From NCBI RefSeq assembly GCF_004768785.1, contig NZ_SRMQ01000003.1:124001-188000 (forward strand): DNA of 64,000 nt, written 5' to 3'. Position numbers and translations under genes: made by a program. Shown in pieces: positions 1 through 8,292 of the stretch. Under the pieces are notes generated by a model. It searched no databases and was not told where the DNA came from. It saw only the letters and a program-made list of their open reading frames with translations. Position 1 is the stretch's first letter. The number at the start of each line of letters is the position of its first letter. Source of the stretch: Caproiciproducens galactitolivorans. Its GTDB lineage: Bacteria; Bacillota; Clostridia; Oscillospirales; Acutalibacteraceae.

Positions 1-1
1 G

Positions 2-580
2 GAAAAAGAGAAAAAGAACACGAAGGAAAAACGCGCGATCGCCAAAAAAGCCTACGAGTACATCAATAACTCCGACACCGTTTTTATCGATGCCGGCTCC
101 ACAACGCTGGAATTGGTGCGCGAAATTAAGAACGGCAACAAACGCGATATTGTTGTGATTACCAACGCGCTGAATATTGCATTTGAACTTTTGGACGCTG
201 ACGACATTGAATTGGTCTTTATCGGCGGAAGCGTACGCCACAAAATCATGTCCTGCGTCGGCGGCTTTGCGGAAAACACGATTAACAGCCTGTGCATGGA
301 TAAGGCGTTTATCGGATGCAACAGCATTACGGTGGAAACGGGGATCACAACCCCGAACCTTTACGAAGCGCAGGTGAAGCAGTGCGTATTGAGAGCTGCG
401 CGGGAAACCATATTAATATCGGATTCTTCCAAATTTGGGCACACATCCATGGCACGGATTAGTCCGATTAAGAATATCACCAGGCTGATTACAGACAATC
501 GGATTCCCCAGCAGCTTCGGAACCAGATTGAAAGCACCGGGGTGGATTTGGTCGTGGTGGACCCCGGGGAAGACAGTTAA
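2..580 (+). CDS. DeoR-family transcriptional regulator, C-terminal part (5' end outside window)
   Basis: The reading frame is already open at base 2, so the N-terminal DNA-binding helix-turn-helix lies upstream of the window. What is visible is the DeoR C-terminal sensor (DeoRC) domain: an Ile-Ala-Lys-Lys-Ala helix, then the FIDAGSTT phosphate-loop motif, an ITNALNIA strand, a FIGG motif and a late SDSSKFG motif. All are typical of DeoR repressors that sense a phosphorylated sugar. It ends 14 nt before the DhaK-like gene and is clearly the first known member of the sugar operon that follows. By family knowledge it would repress the operon until a phosphorylated intermediate accumulates; the effector is unknown. 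Family assignment is secure, role inferred. Confidence 0.9.
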   Translation, partial: EKEKKNTKEKRAIAKKAYEYINNSDTVFIDAGSTTLELVREIKNGNKRDIVVITNALNIAFELLDADDIELVFIGGSVRHKIMSCVGGFAENTINSLCMDKAFIGCNSITVETGITTPNLYEAQVKQCVLRAARETILISDSSKFGHTSMARISPIKNITRLITDNRIPQQLRNQIESTGVDLVVVDPGEDS

Positions 581-594
581 GGGAGACATCGGCT

Positions 595-1599
595 TTGAAT
601 AAGATAATCAATCAACCGGAACAGATGATAAAGGAAATGATCGAAGGCTATATTGCTACCTGCCCCGATCTGTTCGAACCGCTTCCGGATTATAAGGGTA
701 TCCTGATGAAGCGGAAAAAGGACAAGGTATCCATTGTAACGGGCGGCGGCTCCGGAAACGAACCCTGGATCCTCGGTTATGTGGGCGAAGGGCTGGCAGA
801 TGGTGCGGCTTTGGGAAATGTGTATATCGCGCCGCCGGCGCGGGCTATTCTGAATGTGACCAAAGCGGTCAACCACGAAAAGGGCGTTATTTATATCTGT
901 ACGAACCATGCGGGCGACGTGCTGAACTTCGAATTGGTCGGCGAGCTTGCCCAACTGGACGGCATCGACACGCGCTGTGTGTTTGTTGCGGACGATATCA
1001 CAAGCGCGCCGAGGGAAAAGCAGGAAGAACGCCGCGGCGTGGCGGGCGTTGCGCTGGTGATGAAGGTTGCGGGCGGTGCTTGCGACGCGGGGCTTCCGCT
1101 GGATGAAGCCGTGCGCGTAATTCAGAAGGCCAACCGGAATACGTTTACGTTCAGCGTTACCACCTCGCCCGGATACCTGCCGAGCGGCAAGGCCATGTGC
1201 GAGCTGCCGGAGGGCTTCATCGAATACGGCATGGGCTTTAACGGCGAGCCGGGCGTGCTCCGCACGGGACTGAAACCGGCGGATGAAATCGCCGATACCA
1301 TGATGGATTATCTTCTGAAGGACTGCGGGGCTTGTGCCGGGGACGAAGTTGCCGTTATGGTGAACGGCTTTGGGTTTACCAGCCTGCTGGAGCTCTGCAT
1401 TGTAAACCGCAGAGTGGCGGAGATCCTGAAGGGCAAGGGCATCAAGGTGCACGACCTCTTTATTGATTCGCTGTTCTGTCCGCAGGGAACGGGCGGTTTC
1501 TCCATTTCCATTCTGAAAGTGGACGAGGAACTGAAACGTTATTATGATATGCCGGCGTATTCGCCATTCTTTAAAAAAAACAACCGCCCGCGCGGATGA
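595..1599 (+). CDS. DhaK-like dihydroxyacetone kinase subunit with both substrate histidines replaced by Asn
   Basis: This 334-residue protein aligns along its length with DhaK, the substrate-binding subunit of dihydroxyacetone kinases. The TTG start at 595 is preceded by GGGAG at 581-585. The family glycine loop reads GGGSGNEP, where DhaK has GGGSGHEP. The later loop reads GMGFNGEPG, where DhaK has His as the residue that binds the ketone covalently as a hemiaminal. The Asp of the NxxGDxLNFE motif is retained. Both His-to-Asn changes are seen directly; that they alter substrate or chemistry is inference from E. coli DhaK (His56 and His218). The fold motifs are otherwise intact and there is no frameshift, so this looks like a functional, diverged kinase subunit rather than a decaying gene. 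The partner DhaL is the next gene. Confidence 0.88.
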   Translation: MNKIINQPEQMIKEMIEGYIATCPDLFEPLPDYKGILMKRKKDKVSIVTGGGSGNEPWILGYVGEGLADGAALGNVYIAPPARAILNVTKAVNHEKGVIYICTNHAGDVLNFELVGELAQLDGIDTRCVFVADDITSAPREKQEERRGVAGVALVMKVAGGACDAGLPLDEAVRVIQKANRNTFTFSVTTSPGYLPSGKAMCELPEGFIEYGMGFNGEPGVLRTGLKPADEIADTMMDYLLKDCGACAGDEVAVMVNGFGFTSLLELCIVNRRVAEILKGKGIKVHDLFIDSLFCPQGTGGFSISILKVDEELKRYYDMPAYSPFFKKNNRPRG

Positions 1600-1632
1600 G
1601 CGGCGGCTGGGCCTGGTGAGGAGTGCTTGTGT

Positions 1633-2283
1633 ATGAATACATTGGATACGCGCCAGCTTAAAGATATGTTTCTTTTTGTGGCGCAAAGAGTAGTGGAGAG
1701 CGAAGATTTTTTAACGGAAATTGATTTGAAACTCGGCGACGGCGACCACGGCTTCGGCATGGCGCTTGGCTTCAAAGCGGTGCAGGAGGCTTTGAAGGAC
1801 AAGGAATTCGAAACAGTGGAAAATTTGTTTCAGGAAGTCGGCATGACGCTTCTGGATACAATGGGCGGTGCCTCGGGCGTGCTCTTTGGGACGATGTTTA
1901 TCAGCGGGATTGTCGGGCTTGAACCGCACAAGGAGGCCGACCTTGCGCTTCTGGCCGGTATTTACCGCCGTTCGCTGGAGGCTTTGAAAAGGAGAGGAAA
2001 GGCGCAGGTCGGCGACAAAACAATGGTGGATGCTTTCGAGCCGGCGGTTGTCGGGCTGGAGGAGGCGGCCGCGGAAAACGCGGATCTTCCGGCAGGACTG
2101 GCAATGGGGGCCGAATGCGCAAAAAAAGGGATGGAACACACACGGGACTGCGTGGCAAAATTCGGCCGCGCCAAATCCTACGGAACCAAAGCTCTCGGGC
2201 TGCAGGACGCGGGGGCAACCTCTGTCTGGATTATTTTCCAGGCAATGTCGGATTGGGCCTCAGAAAGGAAAGGATCCGAATAA
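1633..2283 (+). CDS. DhaL-type nucleotide-binding kinase subunit
   Basis: A 216-residue DhaL homologue, the ADP/ATP-Mg subunit that phosphorylates the substrate held by DhaK. It carries the Mg-binding LGDGDHGFGM motif near the N terminus, MGGASGVLFGT, GDKTMVDAFEP and a C-terminal GATSVW motif, all expected of an intact nucleotide site. I chose ATG at 1633 over the in-frame TTG at 1627 because GTGAGGAG at 1616-1623 is correctly spaced for the ATG. No DhaM phosphotransferase subunit is visible, so the phosphoryl donor (ATP or a PTS protein encoded elsewhere) cannot be told from this window. It pairs with the Asn-variant DhaK directly upstream. Confidence 0.9.
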   Translation: MNTLDTRQLKDMFLFVAQRVVESEDFLTEIDLKLGDGDHGFGMALGFKAVQEALKDKEFETVENLFQEVGMTLLDTMGGASGVLFGTMFISGIVGLEPHKEADLALLAGIYRRSLEALKRRGKAQVGDKTMVDAFEPAVVGLEEAAAENADLPAGLAMGAECAKKGMEHTRDCVAKFGRAKSYGTKALGLQDAGATSVWIIFQAMSDWASERKGSE

Positions 2284-2309
2284 ATACATAGACAAGGTGG
2301 GTACAAAAG

Positions 2310-3242
2310 ATGATAACCACACTTACGCTGAACCCGTGTATCGACAGAACCGTAACGGTTGACGGATTTGCCTATGGGGGAACCAATCATGTGGAGAATT
2401 TTCGGTGCGATGTTTCCGGAAAAGGCATCAACGTAAGCATCGCATTAAATAATATAGGGGAAGAAACGCGGTGCCTCGGCTTCAATTATGTGGGCGGCGG
2501 CTCCGTACTGACAGATTTCTTGAACCAGAAGAACATTTCAAACGAATTTTTAAATGTGGAGGGTTTGCTCCGTACCAATATAAAAATTTTTGATAAAAAG
2601 ACAAGTGTTATGAGTGAGCTGAACGAAAGCGGCCATTCCGTTACGCAGGATTGCGTTTCGGAGCTGGTGCGGCTGGTGGAGGAATATCTCCCCAAAACCA
2701 CGCTGCTCGTGCTGGACGGCAGCGTGCCGCCGGGCGTTCCGAAGGACATCTACAAAACCCTGACGGACAAGGCCCACAGCTTCGGCGTAAAAACCGTAAT
2801 CGACGCGTACGGCGAGCTGCTTTTGGAAGGCATTAAGGCCCGCCCCTACCTGATCAAGCCGAACAAGGACGAGCTGGAAGAGGCGTTTGGTGAAAAAATC
2901 GAATCCAGAAACGACGTGATCCGGATTTCCCGGAAAATTATTGCACAGGGCGTTACGCTGGTGTGTGTTTCCCTTGGGAAGAACGGCGCGATGCTGGTAA
3001 CAGAAAAGAAGGCGTATTTCTCCGCCGGTGCGGACATACCGGTCCGGGGCGTACAGGGCGCGGGCGATTCCCTCGTGGCGGGCATCTGCTACGCGATTGC
3101 GCGCGGGATGTCCTGCGCGGACATGCTCCGCTACGGCGTCGCTGTGGCGCACGGCTCGTTGATCATGGAGGGCACGCAGATGTGCACAAAAGAGAGCTTT
3201 GAAAAAATGCTGCCGCTGATTCGCGCGGAAGAAATTGAATGA
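2310..3242 (+). CDS. PfkB-family kinase, 1-phosphofructokinase / tagatose-6-phosphate kinase type
   Basis: A 310-residue PfkB kinase. The N terminus (TLTLNPCIDRT) and the GKGINVS motif place it in the FruK/LacC branch, which phosphorylates a sugar phosphate. The C-terminal QGAGDSLVAG motif supplies the catalytic Asp and anion hole. It sits between dhaL and a class II aldolase, so the simplest reading is that it makes a ketose bisphosphate for the aldolase to split. The exact substrate cannot be read from sequence. The upstream gap is 26 nt and the ribosome site is AAGGTGGG. Confidence 0.9.
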   Translation: MITTLTLNPCIDRTVTVDGFAYGGTNHVENFRCDVSGKGINVSIALNNIGEETRCLGFNYVGGGSVLTDFLNQKNISNEFLNVEGLLRTNIKIFDKKTSVMSELNESGHSVTQDCVSELVRLVEEYLPKTTLLVLDGSVPPGVPKDIYKTLTDKAHSFGVKTVIDAYGELLLEGIKARPYLIKPNKDELEEAFGEKIESRNDVIRISRKIIAQGVTLVCVSLGKNGAMLVTEKKAYFSAGADIPVRGVQGAGDSLVAGICYAIARGMSCADMLRYGVAVAHGSLIMEGTQMCTKESFEKMLPLIRAEEIE

Positions 3243-3273
3243 AATAGATAAGTTTTAGAATGGAGTCTTTAGA

Positions 3274-4125
3274 ATGCCATTAGTAACCACAAGGGAAATG
3301 CTGCTCAACGCAAAGCGCGGCGGTTACGCCGTGACCGCATTCAACATTGAAAACATGGAAATGGCGCAGATTGTTATCTGCACCGCGGCGGAGCTAAAAA
3401 GCCCCGTCATTATCCAGACAACCCCCGGCACAGTGAAATACGCCGGGATGGATATGCTTCGCGCGATGGTTGCGGTGGAGGCCGCGAAGGCGGATATCCC
3501 CGTCGCCATACACCTTGACCATGGCGACAGCTACGACCGCTGCATGGAAGCCCTTCGGGAAAAGTACACGTCCGTCATGATCGACGGCAGCAAGCTTCCC
3601 TATGAGGAAAACGTTGCCCTTACCAAATCCGTCGTAGAAGAAGCGAAAAAGCTCGGCATCGACGTGGAAGGCGAGCTCGGGACGGTTTCCGGCAAGGAAG
3701 ACACCCACGAGGTGAAAGCGAATGAACAGATTTATACTGACCCCGAACAGGCGAAGGACTTCGCCGAAAGAACCGGGGTGCGTTCCCTTGCGGTGGCAAT
3801 TGGCACCGCGCACGGTTTTTACAAGGGCGAGCCGAAGTTGGATTTTGACCGCCTGAAGAAGATTGTCGAGCTGGTCGACGTTCCGGTCGTGCTTCACGGC
3901 GCTTCCGGCGTCCCGGACGAAGCCGTCCGCCGCAGCATCGAGCTTGGCATCTGCAAGGTCAACTTTGCAACCGAGCTGCGCGCCGCTTTGACAAAGGGCG
4001 TTCGCGAGGCGCTTAAAGACGAAGGCGTTTATGACCCCAAGGTGTTCATGAACGCGGGCAAAAAATATGTTGCCGAAACCGTAAAGCATAAAATTGCAGT
4101 TTGCGGCTGCGGCAATAAAGCGTAA
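3274..4125 (+). CDS. Class II ketose-bisphosphate aldolase (FbaA/GatY/KbaY family)
   Basis: A 283-residue zinc aldolase. The zinc and catalytic motifs are present in order: HLDHGDS (Asp and His), a Glu-rich GELGTVSGKED segment, GTAHGFYKG (zinc His) and LHGASG (zinc His), then a phosphate-binding KVNFATELR segment. The family cleaves fructose- or tagatose-1,6-bisphosphate to dihydroxyacetone phosphate and an aldehyde. The GatY-like length and the position after a PfkB kinase favour a dedicated catabolic aldolase rather than the housekeeping enzyme. RBS GGAG at about 3263. Confidence 0.93.
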   Translation: MPLVTTREMLLNAKRGGYAVTAFNIENMEMAQIVICTAAELKSPVIIQTTPGTVKYAGMDMLRAMVAVEAAKADIPVAIHLDHGDSYDRCMEALREKYTSVMIDGSKLPYEENVALTKSVVEEAKKLGIDVEGELGTVSGKEDTHEVKANEQIYTDPEQAKDFAERTGVRSLAVAIGTAHGFYKGEPKLDFDRLKKIVELVDVPVVLHGASGVPDEAVRRSIELGICKVNFATELRAALTKGVREALKDEGVYDPKVFMNAGKKYVAETVKHKIAVCGCGNKA

Positions 4126-4179
4126 TCCGTCGAATTTGGAGAAAACTCCATTTTCATAAATTAATTAGGAGGATTTATC

Positions 4180-5163
4180 ATGAAAAGGTTTAGGAAAATT
4201 ATCAGCATGGTATTAGCAGTAGCAATGGTTGCGACACTTGCAGCTTGTTCCGGCCCCGGAACCAGCAGCAACAGCGCGGCAAGCGCGGCGGCAAGCGCAC
4301 CGGCGGAAAGCAAGGAAGCGGCCAAGAAGGACATCACCGTCGGCGTCAGCCTTTTGACCAGACAGCACGTGTTCTACAACAACATTGAGAACGCATTGAA
4401 CGAAAAAGCCAAAGAACTCGGCGTAAAGCTCATTGTTCAGGACGCCAACCAAGACGCCAGCAAACAGCTCAGCCAGGTTCAGGACTTCATTACACAAAAA
4501 GTTGACGCAATCATCCTCTGCCCGACAAACTCCGCAGGCAGCAAGTCCATGGTTGAACTTGCATCCAAAGCAAATATTCCGGTACTTACCATGGACGTTC
4601 CTTCCGACGGTGACACAGTCTGCCACGTTTCCACCGACAACTATAAGGGCGGCGAGCTGGCTGCAGAGTACCTTGTAAACAATGTCCTCAAGGATAAGAA
4701 GGGCAAGGCCGCAGTTATCACATATTCCGAAATCGAAGGTTGCGTAAACCGTGAAAAGGGCTTTACAGAGTGGATTGGCAAAAATGCTCCCGACATTAAG
4801 GTTGTCGATGTACAGAACTACTCCGGCGACCAGGCAAAAGCTGCTGACGTTATGCAGAACATGCTCCAGAAGCATGCCGATCTTGACGCTGTTTTCTGCG
4901 TAGGCGACCCGGCGGCTATGGGTGCTCTCTCTTCCATTAAATCCGCGAACAAAAAAGTGAAGATCATCGGCTTTGACGGCAACGCGGAAGGCATTGCCGA
5001 AATCAAAAAGCCCAACAGCCTCTGGATTGCAGACGTTGCGCAGGATCCTGCTGCAATCGGCGAAACCGCTCTTCAGGCTGCTGTTGACACTATAAACGGC
5101 AAGACTGTAGAAAAGAAGATTGCAATTTCTCCGTTCATGATCGATAAGACAAACGCAAAATAA
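4180..5163 (+). CDS. Ribose/galactose-type ABC transporter substrate-binding lipoprotein (RbsB-like)
   Basis: A 327-residue periplasmic-binding-protein type I lipoprotein. It has a basic N terminus, hydrophobic stretch and LAACSG lipobox with Cys at residue 23, then a Ser/Ala-rich linker to about residue 45. The binding fold follows, with motifs typical of RbsB (VGVSLLTRQHVFYNNIE, DANQDASKQ, the GFDGNAEG hinge segment). It would deliver a free sugar to the RbsA/RbsC complex encoded next. RBS TAGGAGGA is strong. Ligand specificity is unknown; the upstream kinases and aldolase suggest a ketose or a polyol-derived sugar. Confidence 0.93.
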   Translation: MKRFRKIISMVLAVAMVATLAACSGPGTSSNSAASAAASAPAESKEAAKKDITVGVSLLTRQHVFYNNIENALNEKAKELGVKLIVQDANQDASKQLSQVQDFITQKVDAIILCPTNSAGSKSMVELASKANIPVLTMDVPSDGDTVCHVSTDNYKGGELAAEYLVNNVLKDKKGKAAVITYSEIEGCVNREKGFTEWIGKNAPDIKVVDVQNYSGDQAKAADVMQNMLQKHADLDAVFCVGDPAAMGALSSIKSANKKVKIIGFDGNAEGIAEIKKPNSLWIADVAQDPAAIGETALQAAVDTINGKTVEKKIAISPFMIDKTNAK

Positions 5164-5218
5164 TTCCGGCTGCGGTAGTGGGGATGGGGAACCACCTGTC
5201 CCCATCCTTTTGCCGGAA
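5164..5218 (+). terminator. Intra-operon attenuating hairpin between binding protein and ATPase genes
   Basis: GGATGGGGA (5182-5190) pairs with TCCCCATCC (5199-5207), followed by TTTT, and an outer TTCCGGC/GCCGGAA pair lengthens the stem. It lies just after the binding-protein stop. A partial terminator here would give more binding protein than ATPase and permease, a common arrangement. Confidence 0.65.
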
Positions 5219-5327
5219 CATCGGTTCAACCCCTTCCCGCCGTGCCGTCCATTTCCGCGGGAGGCGCCGGGGCGGGTATCCGTAAGAACCGAAATGTTGA
5301 ATCAGTATATGGAAAGGAAGTATACAA

Positions 5328-6830
5328 ATGGGGCAGGAACCGATTATTAAGTTGTCCGGTATCAATAAATCCTTTCCCGGTGTGAAAGCATTGTCCGATA
5401 TATCAGTTGAATTTTATCCGGGTGAAGTCCATGCGCTTTTAGGTGAAAACGGAGCGGGAAAATCCACTTTGATAAAAATTATTGCCGGCGTATATCAGGC
5501 TGACACCGGAAGCCTGGAAGTCCATGGAAAGAAAGTTAATTTTAAAAATCCAAGAGAAGGCATTGCAAGCGGGATCAGCGTTATCCACCAGGAATTAAGC
5601 GTCATTCCCGATTTGACCGTTGCCGAAAATATTTTTCTGGGCCGCGAGCCAAGGCTAAACTCCGGTCTGCTTGATCGTAAAAAAATGAATACCGAAGCGC
5701 AGGGGATCCTTGATTCCATCGGCGTAAATATTAAAGCGAAATCCGTAATACGTGATCTGAATAACGCAGATAAGCAGATGGTGGAAATCGCGCGCGCTGT
5801 GTCGCAGGACAGCTCCGTTGTTATTATGGACGAGCCGACTTCTTCCCTTTCACAGCACGAAGTTGACGCGCTTTTTACCGTCATTGATAAATTGAAAAAA
5901 AATAATGTTTGCATTATTTATATATCGCACAGGCTCAAGGAAATCACAACCATATGCGACCGTATCACCGTCCTTCGCGACGGCACGCTGATTAAAACCG
6001 CGCCGCTTTCCGAAGTAAGCGAGGACGACATGATCACGTTGATGGTCGGCCGGCAGATGACCCAGTTCTACTACCGGGCCGACAGCGAAAGCGTAAAGGA
6101 CGAAGTTGTGCTGAAAGTCGAAAACCTTACCCGCGAGGGTGTGTTTGAAAATGTTTCCTTCGAGTTGCACAAGGGTGAAATTCTGGGCGTCGCCGGGTTG
6201 ATCGGCGCGGGCCGCACCGAGGTGATGCGCGCCGTGTTCGGCGCCGACGAATACAACAGCGGCAGGGTGACCGTTTTCGGCAAAGAAGTGCATTTCCGCT
6301 CCCCGCGCGAGGCGATTCACGCCGGGCTGGGGCTGATTCCGGAAGACCGCCGCGGGCAGGGGCTGCTGCTTGCGAAGTCGGTTAAGATGAACACCTCCCT
6401 TGCAAGTATTTATGAAAACTCCAATCACGGCATTATCAATGAAAAATGGGAAACCGATGTAGCGAAGGAATACATAAAACTCCTTCACACAAAAACGCCG
6501 AGCGAAATGGCGCTTGTGCAGAATCTGTCCGGCGGAAATCAGCAAAAGGTCGTTATTGCGAAATGGCTGGTCGCAAAGTCGAAAATCCTGATCATGGACG
6601 AGCCGACAAGAGGAATCGACGTAAACGCGAAAGCCGAAATCTACCTGCTGATGAAGGAATTTGTTGAAAACGGCGGAAGCATCATCATGGTATCGTCCGA
6701 AATGCCAGAGGTGCTCGGCGTTTCGAACCGGATTATGGTTATGGGCGAAGGCCGCGTTTCCGGATTCCTGGACAATCGAGATATCGGGGAAAAAGATATT
6801 ATGAAACTGGCCAGCATTCACGCTGGTTAA
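5328..6830 (+). CDS. Sugar ABC transporter ATP-binding protein (RbsA-like, two nucleotide-binding domains)
   Basis: A 500-residue tandem ABC ATPase of the ribose/xylose/galactose group. The first domain has Walker A GENGAGKST at residues 39-47 and Walker B VVIMDEPTSSLS. The second half has a degenerate Walker A (GLIGAGRTEV), a full signature LSGGNQQK and Walker B LIMDEPTRGID. One canonical and one degenerate site is the normal RbsA pattern. It powers sugar import with the permease that begins 17 nt downstream. RBS AAGGAAG. Confidence 0.95.
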   Translation: MGQEPIIKLSGINKSFPGVKALSDISVEFYPGEVHALLGENGAGKSTLIKIIAGVYQADTGSLEVHGKKVNFKNPREGIASGISVIHQELSVIPDLTVAENIFLGREPRLNSGLLDRKKMNTEAQGILDSIGVNIKAKSVIRDLNNADKQMVEIARAVSQDSSVVIMDEPTSSLSQHEVDALFTVIDKLKKNNVCIIYISHRLKEITTICDRITVLRDGTLIKTAPLSEVSEDDMITLMVGRQMTQFYYRADSESVKDEVVLKVENLTREGVFENVSFELHKGEILGVAGLIGAGRTEVMRAVFGADEYNSGRVTVFGKEVHFRSPREAIHAGLGLIPEDRRGQGLLLAKSVKMNTSLASIYENSNHGIINEKWETDVAKEYIKLLHTKTPSEMALVQNLSGGNQQKVVIAKWLVAKSKILIMDEPTRGIDVNAKAEIYLLMKEFVENGGSIIMVSSEMPEVLGVSNRIMVMGEGRVSGFLDNRDIGEKDIMKLASIHAG

Positions 6831-6847
6831 GCCGGGGGGATTATAGA

Positions 6848-7804
6848 ATGAAAAATCAATTAAATGTAAAGCGGATTGCGCATGATTATACCATGCCGAT
6901 CTTCCTGCTCTGTCTTTTTATCATTTCCATGATTTTCGTGCCGCGTTTTGCCGAAGTCGGGAACCTGATCAACGTATTAATGCAGATTACCATTAATGCG
7001 CTGATCGCAACCGGAATGACGTTCGTTATCCTGACCGGCGGCATCGACCTTTCGGTCGGCTCCGTAGCCGCCTTAACGGGCATTATTTCCTCCACCATTA
7101 TCAATACTATGCCGGACAGCGGCATTCCGATGAGCATTCTTGTTATTTTCGGCACCTCCGTTGTCATCGGTGGCATCTGCGGTGCGTTCAACGCGTTCAA
7201 CGTTTCCCAGCTGAAGGTTCCGCCGTTTGTGGCGACGCTCGCTATGATGAGTATTGCCAGGGGCCTTGCGTATGTGTTTACCAACGCGAAACCGGTTTTC
7301 GGCATGCCCGAAGCGTACAGCTGGATCGGCCTTGGCTACATCGGCATCATTCCGGTAATGGTTATTATCATGATTATTATTCTGGGCCTTGCCTATCTGA
7401 TTTTGAACCGCACCTGCTTCGGCCGCTATGTTTTCGCCGTCGGAAGCAGCGAGGATGTTTCCCAGTTAAGCGGAATCAACGTGAAGAAGATCAAAGCTTG
7501 GGTCTATATCCTCTGCGGGATTCTCTCCGCGCTGGCGGGCGCTGTGCTTTCTTCCCGCCTGCAGGCCGGTCAGCCGGCGGCCGCGAACGGCTATGAGCTG
7601 AACGCGATTGCGGCAGTCGCCATGGGCGGCACCAGCATGTCCGGCGGCCGCGGCGGTATTCTTCAGACCGTCGTCGGTTTGTGTGTCATCGGCATCATCA
7701 ATAACGCGCTCAGTCTGCTGGGCGTTTCCTCCTACTGGCAGACAATTGCTATGGGCGCGATTATTCTGGTTGCCGTTATCTTTGACCAAAACAAGAAAGA
7801 TTGA
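6848..7804 (+). CDS. Sugar ABC transporter permease (RbsC-like)
   Basis: A 318-residue membrane protein of the branched-chain/ribose permease family with about eight to ten hydrophobic segments. The TGGIDLSVG and GQPAAANGYELNAIAAVAMG motifs are hallmarks of RbsC-type permeases. It closes the operon, and a strong terminator lies 34 nt after the stop. It pairs with the RbsA-like ATPase and RbsB-like lipoprotein upstream. Confidence 0.95.
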   Translation: MKNQLNVKRIAHDYTMPIFLLCLFIISMIFVPRFAEVGNLINVLMQITINALIATGMTFVILTGGIDLSVGSVAALTGIISSTIINTMPDSGIPMSILVIFGTSVVIGGICGAFNAFNVSQLKVPPFVATLAMMSIARGLAYVFTNAKPVFGMPEAYSWIGLGYIGIIPVMVIIMIIILGLAYLILNRTCFGRYVFAVGSSEDVSQLSGINVKKIKAWVYILCGILSALAGAVLSSRLQAGQPAAANGYELNAIAAVAMGGTSMSGGRGGILQTVVGLCVIGIINNALSLLGVSSYWQTIAMGAIILVAVIFDQNKKD

Positions 7805-7837
7805 TAAAATTACGTTACTCTTCTAATTTCCTTATGG

Positions 7838-7872
7838 AAAGAGCCGTTCCGGAATCGCCGGAACGGCTCTTT
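7838..7872 (+). terminator. Operon terminator hairpin
   Basis: A perfect 15-bp stem, AAAGAGCCGTTCCGG against CCGGAACGGCTCTTT, with a five-base loop (aatcg). It lies directly after the permease and ends the 2-7804 operon. Confidence 0.85.
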
Positions 7873-8008
7873 CGCGCTTTGCTTTCGCTGTGCGCCTTTA
7901 ACGGCGGACGCCCCGGCAGGGCAGGCAGAGCGCCGGGGCACCCTGTGCTATGAAGAACCGAATCTCCGCGGGATGGAGATAAGTCGTACGCTGGGTTTGT
8001 GCTGTTTT

Positions 8009-8258
8009 TTCCCCGGCGGGTCAGAAACGCCGGGGAAGCCGGAAGCAACACTATATGGTTTCGCACACACCAAGGAATTGCAAGGAGTGTGAAAACGCTT
8101 ATTAAAGTCGGGAGGCGGAGGAAAATTGTCCTTGAGGCATAAGGATTCGATGGGATGGCGGAGCCCGCCGCCCGAGTGTAAGGCATAAAAAAACGCTGTA
8201 TATGGCCCCCAATGTCCATATACAACGCTACCTGCACAATGCGAAATTCGAAAATACC
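8009..8258 (-). repeat. Copy A of a ~240-nt structured intergenic repeat (inverted relative to copy B at 44971)
   Basis: Read on the minus strand, this sequence starts GGTATTTTCGAATTTCGC and matches the plus strand from 44971 over most of its length. A 17-base identical box, AATTTCGCATTGTGCAG, is followed by a 12-bp hairpin (8194-8205 with 8216-8227) and a T run. Further shared blocks follow, with a second hairpin of CACAC/GTGTG arms and a GAAAC-ATAT segment. Copy B keeps the first hairpin although several base pairs differ, which points to RNA structure rather than protein. A third hairpin, TTCCCCGGCG/CGCCGGGGAA, lies at 8009-8037. I do not recognise the family. Confidence 0.6.
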
Positions 8259-8260
8259 CC

Positions 8261-8289
8261 TGTACAAATCCGTAAACAGGAGGTATAAT
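8261..8289 (+). promoter_or_regulatory. Promoter for a candidate small RNA
   Basis: TGTACA (8261-8266), a 17-bp spacer, then a perfect TATAAT (8284-8289). Transcription would begin near 8296, in the folded segment that follows. Confidence 0.55.
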
Positions 8290-8292
8290 AGA

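Noticed and set aside
577-1686. A 369-codon minus-strand frame opposite the DhaK-like gene
   Set aside because: Shadow of the plus-strand DhaK-like gene; no start signal and no recognisable motif.
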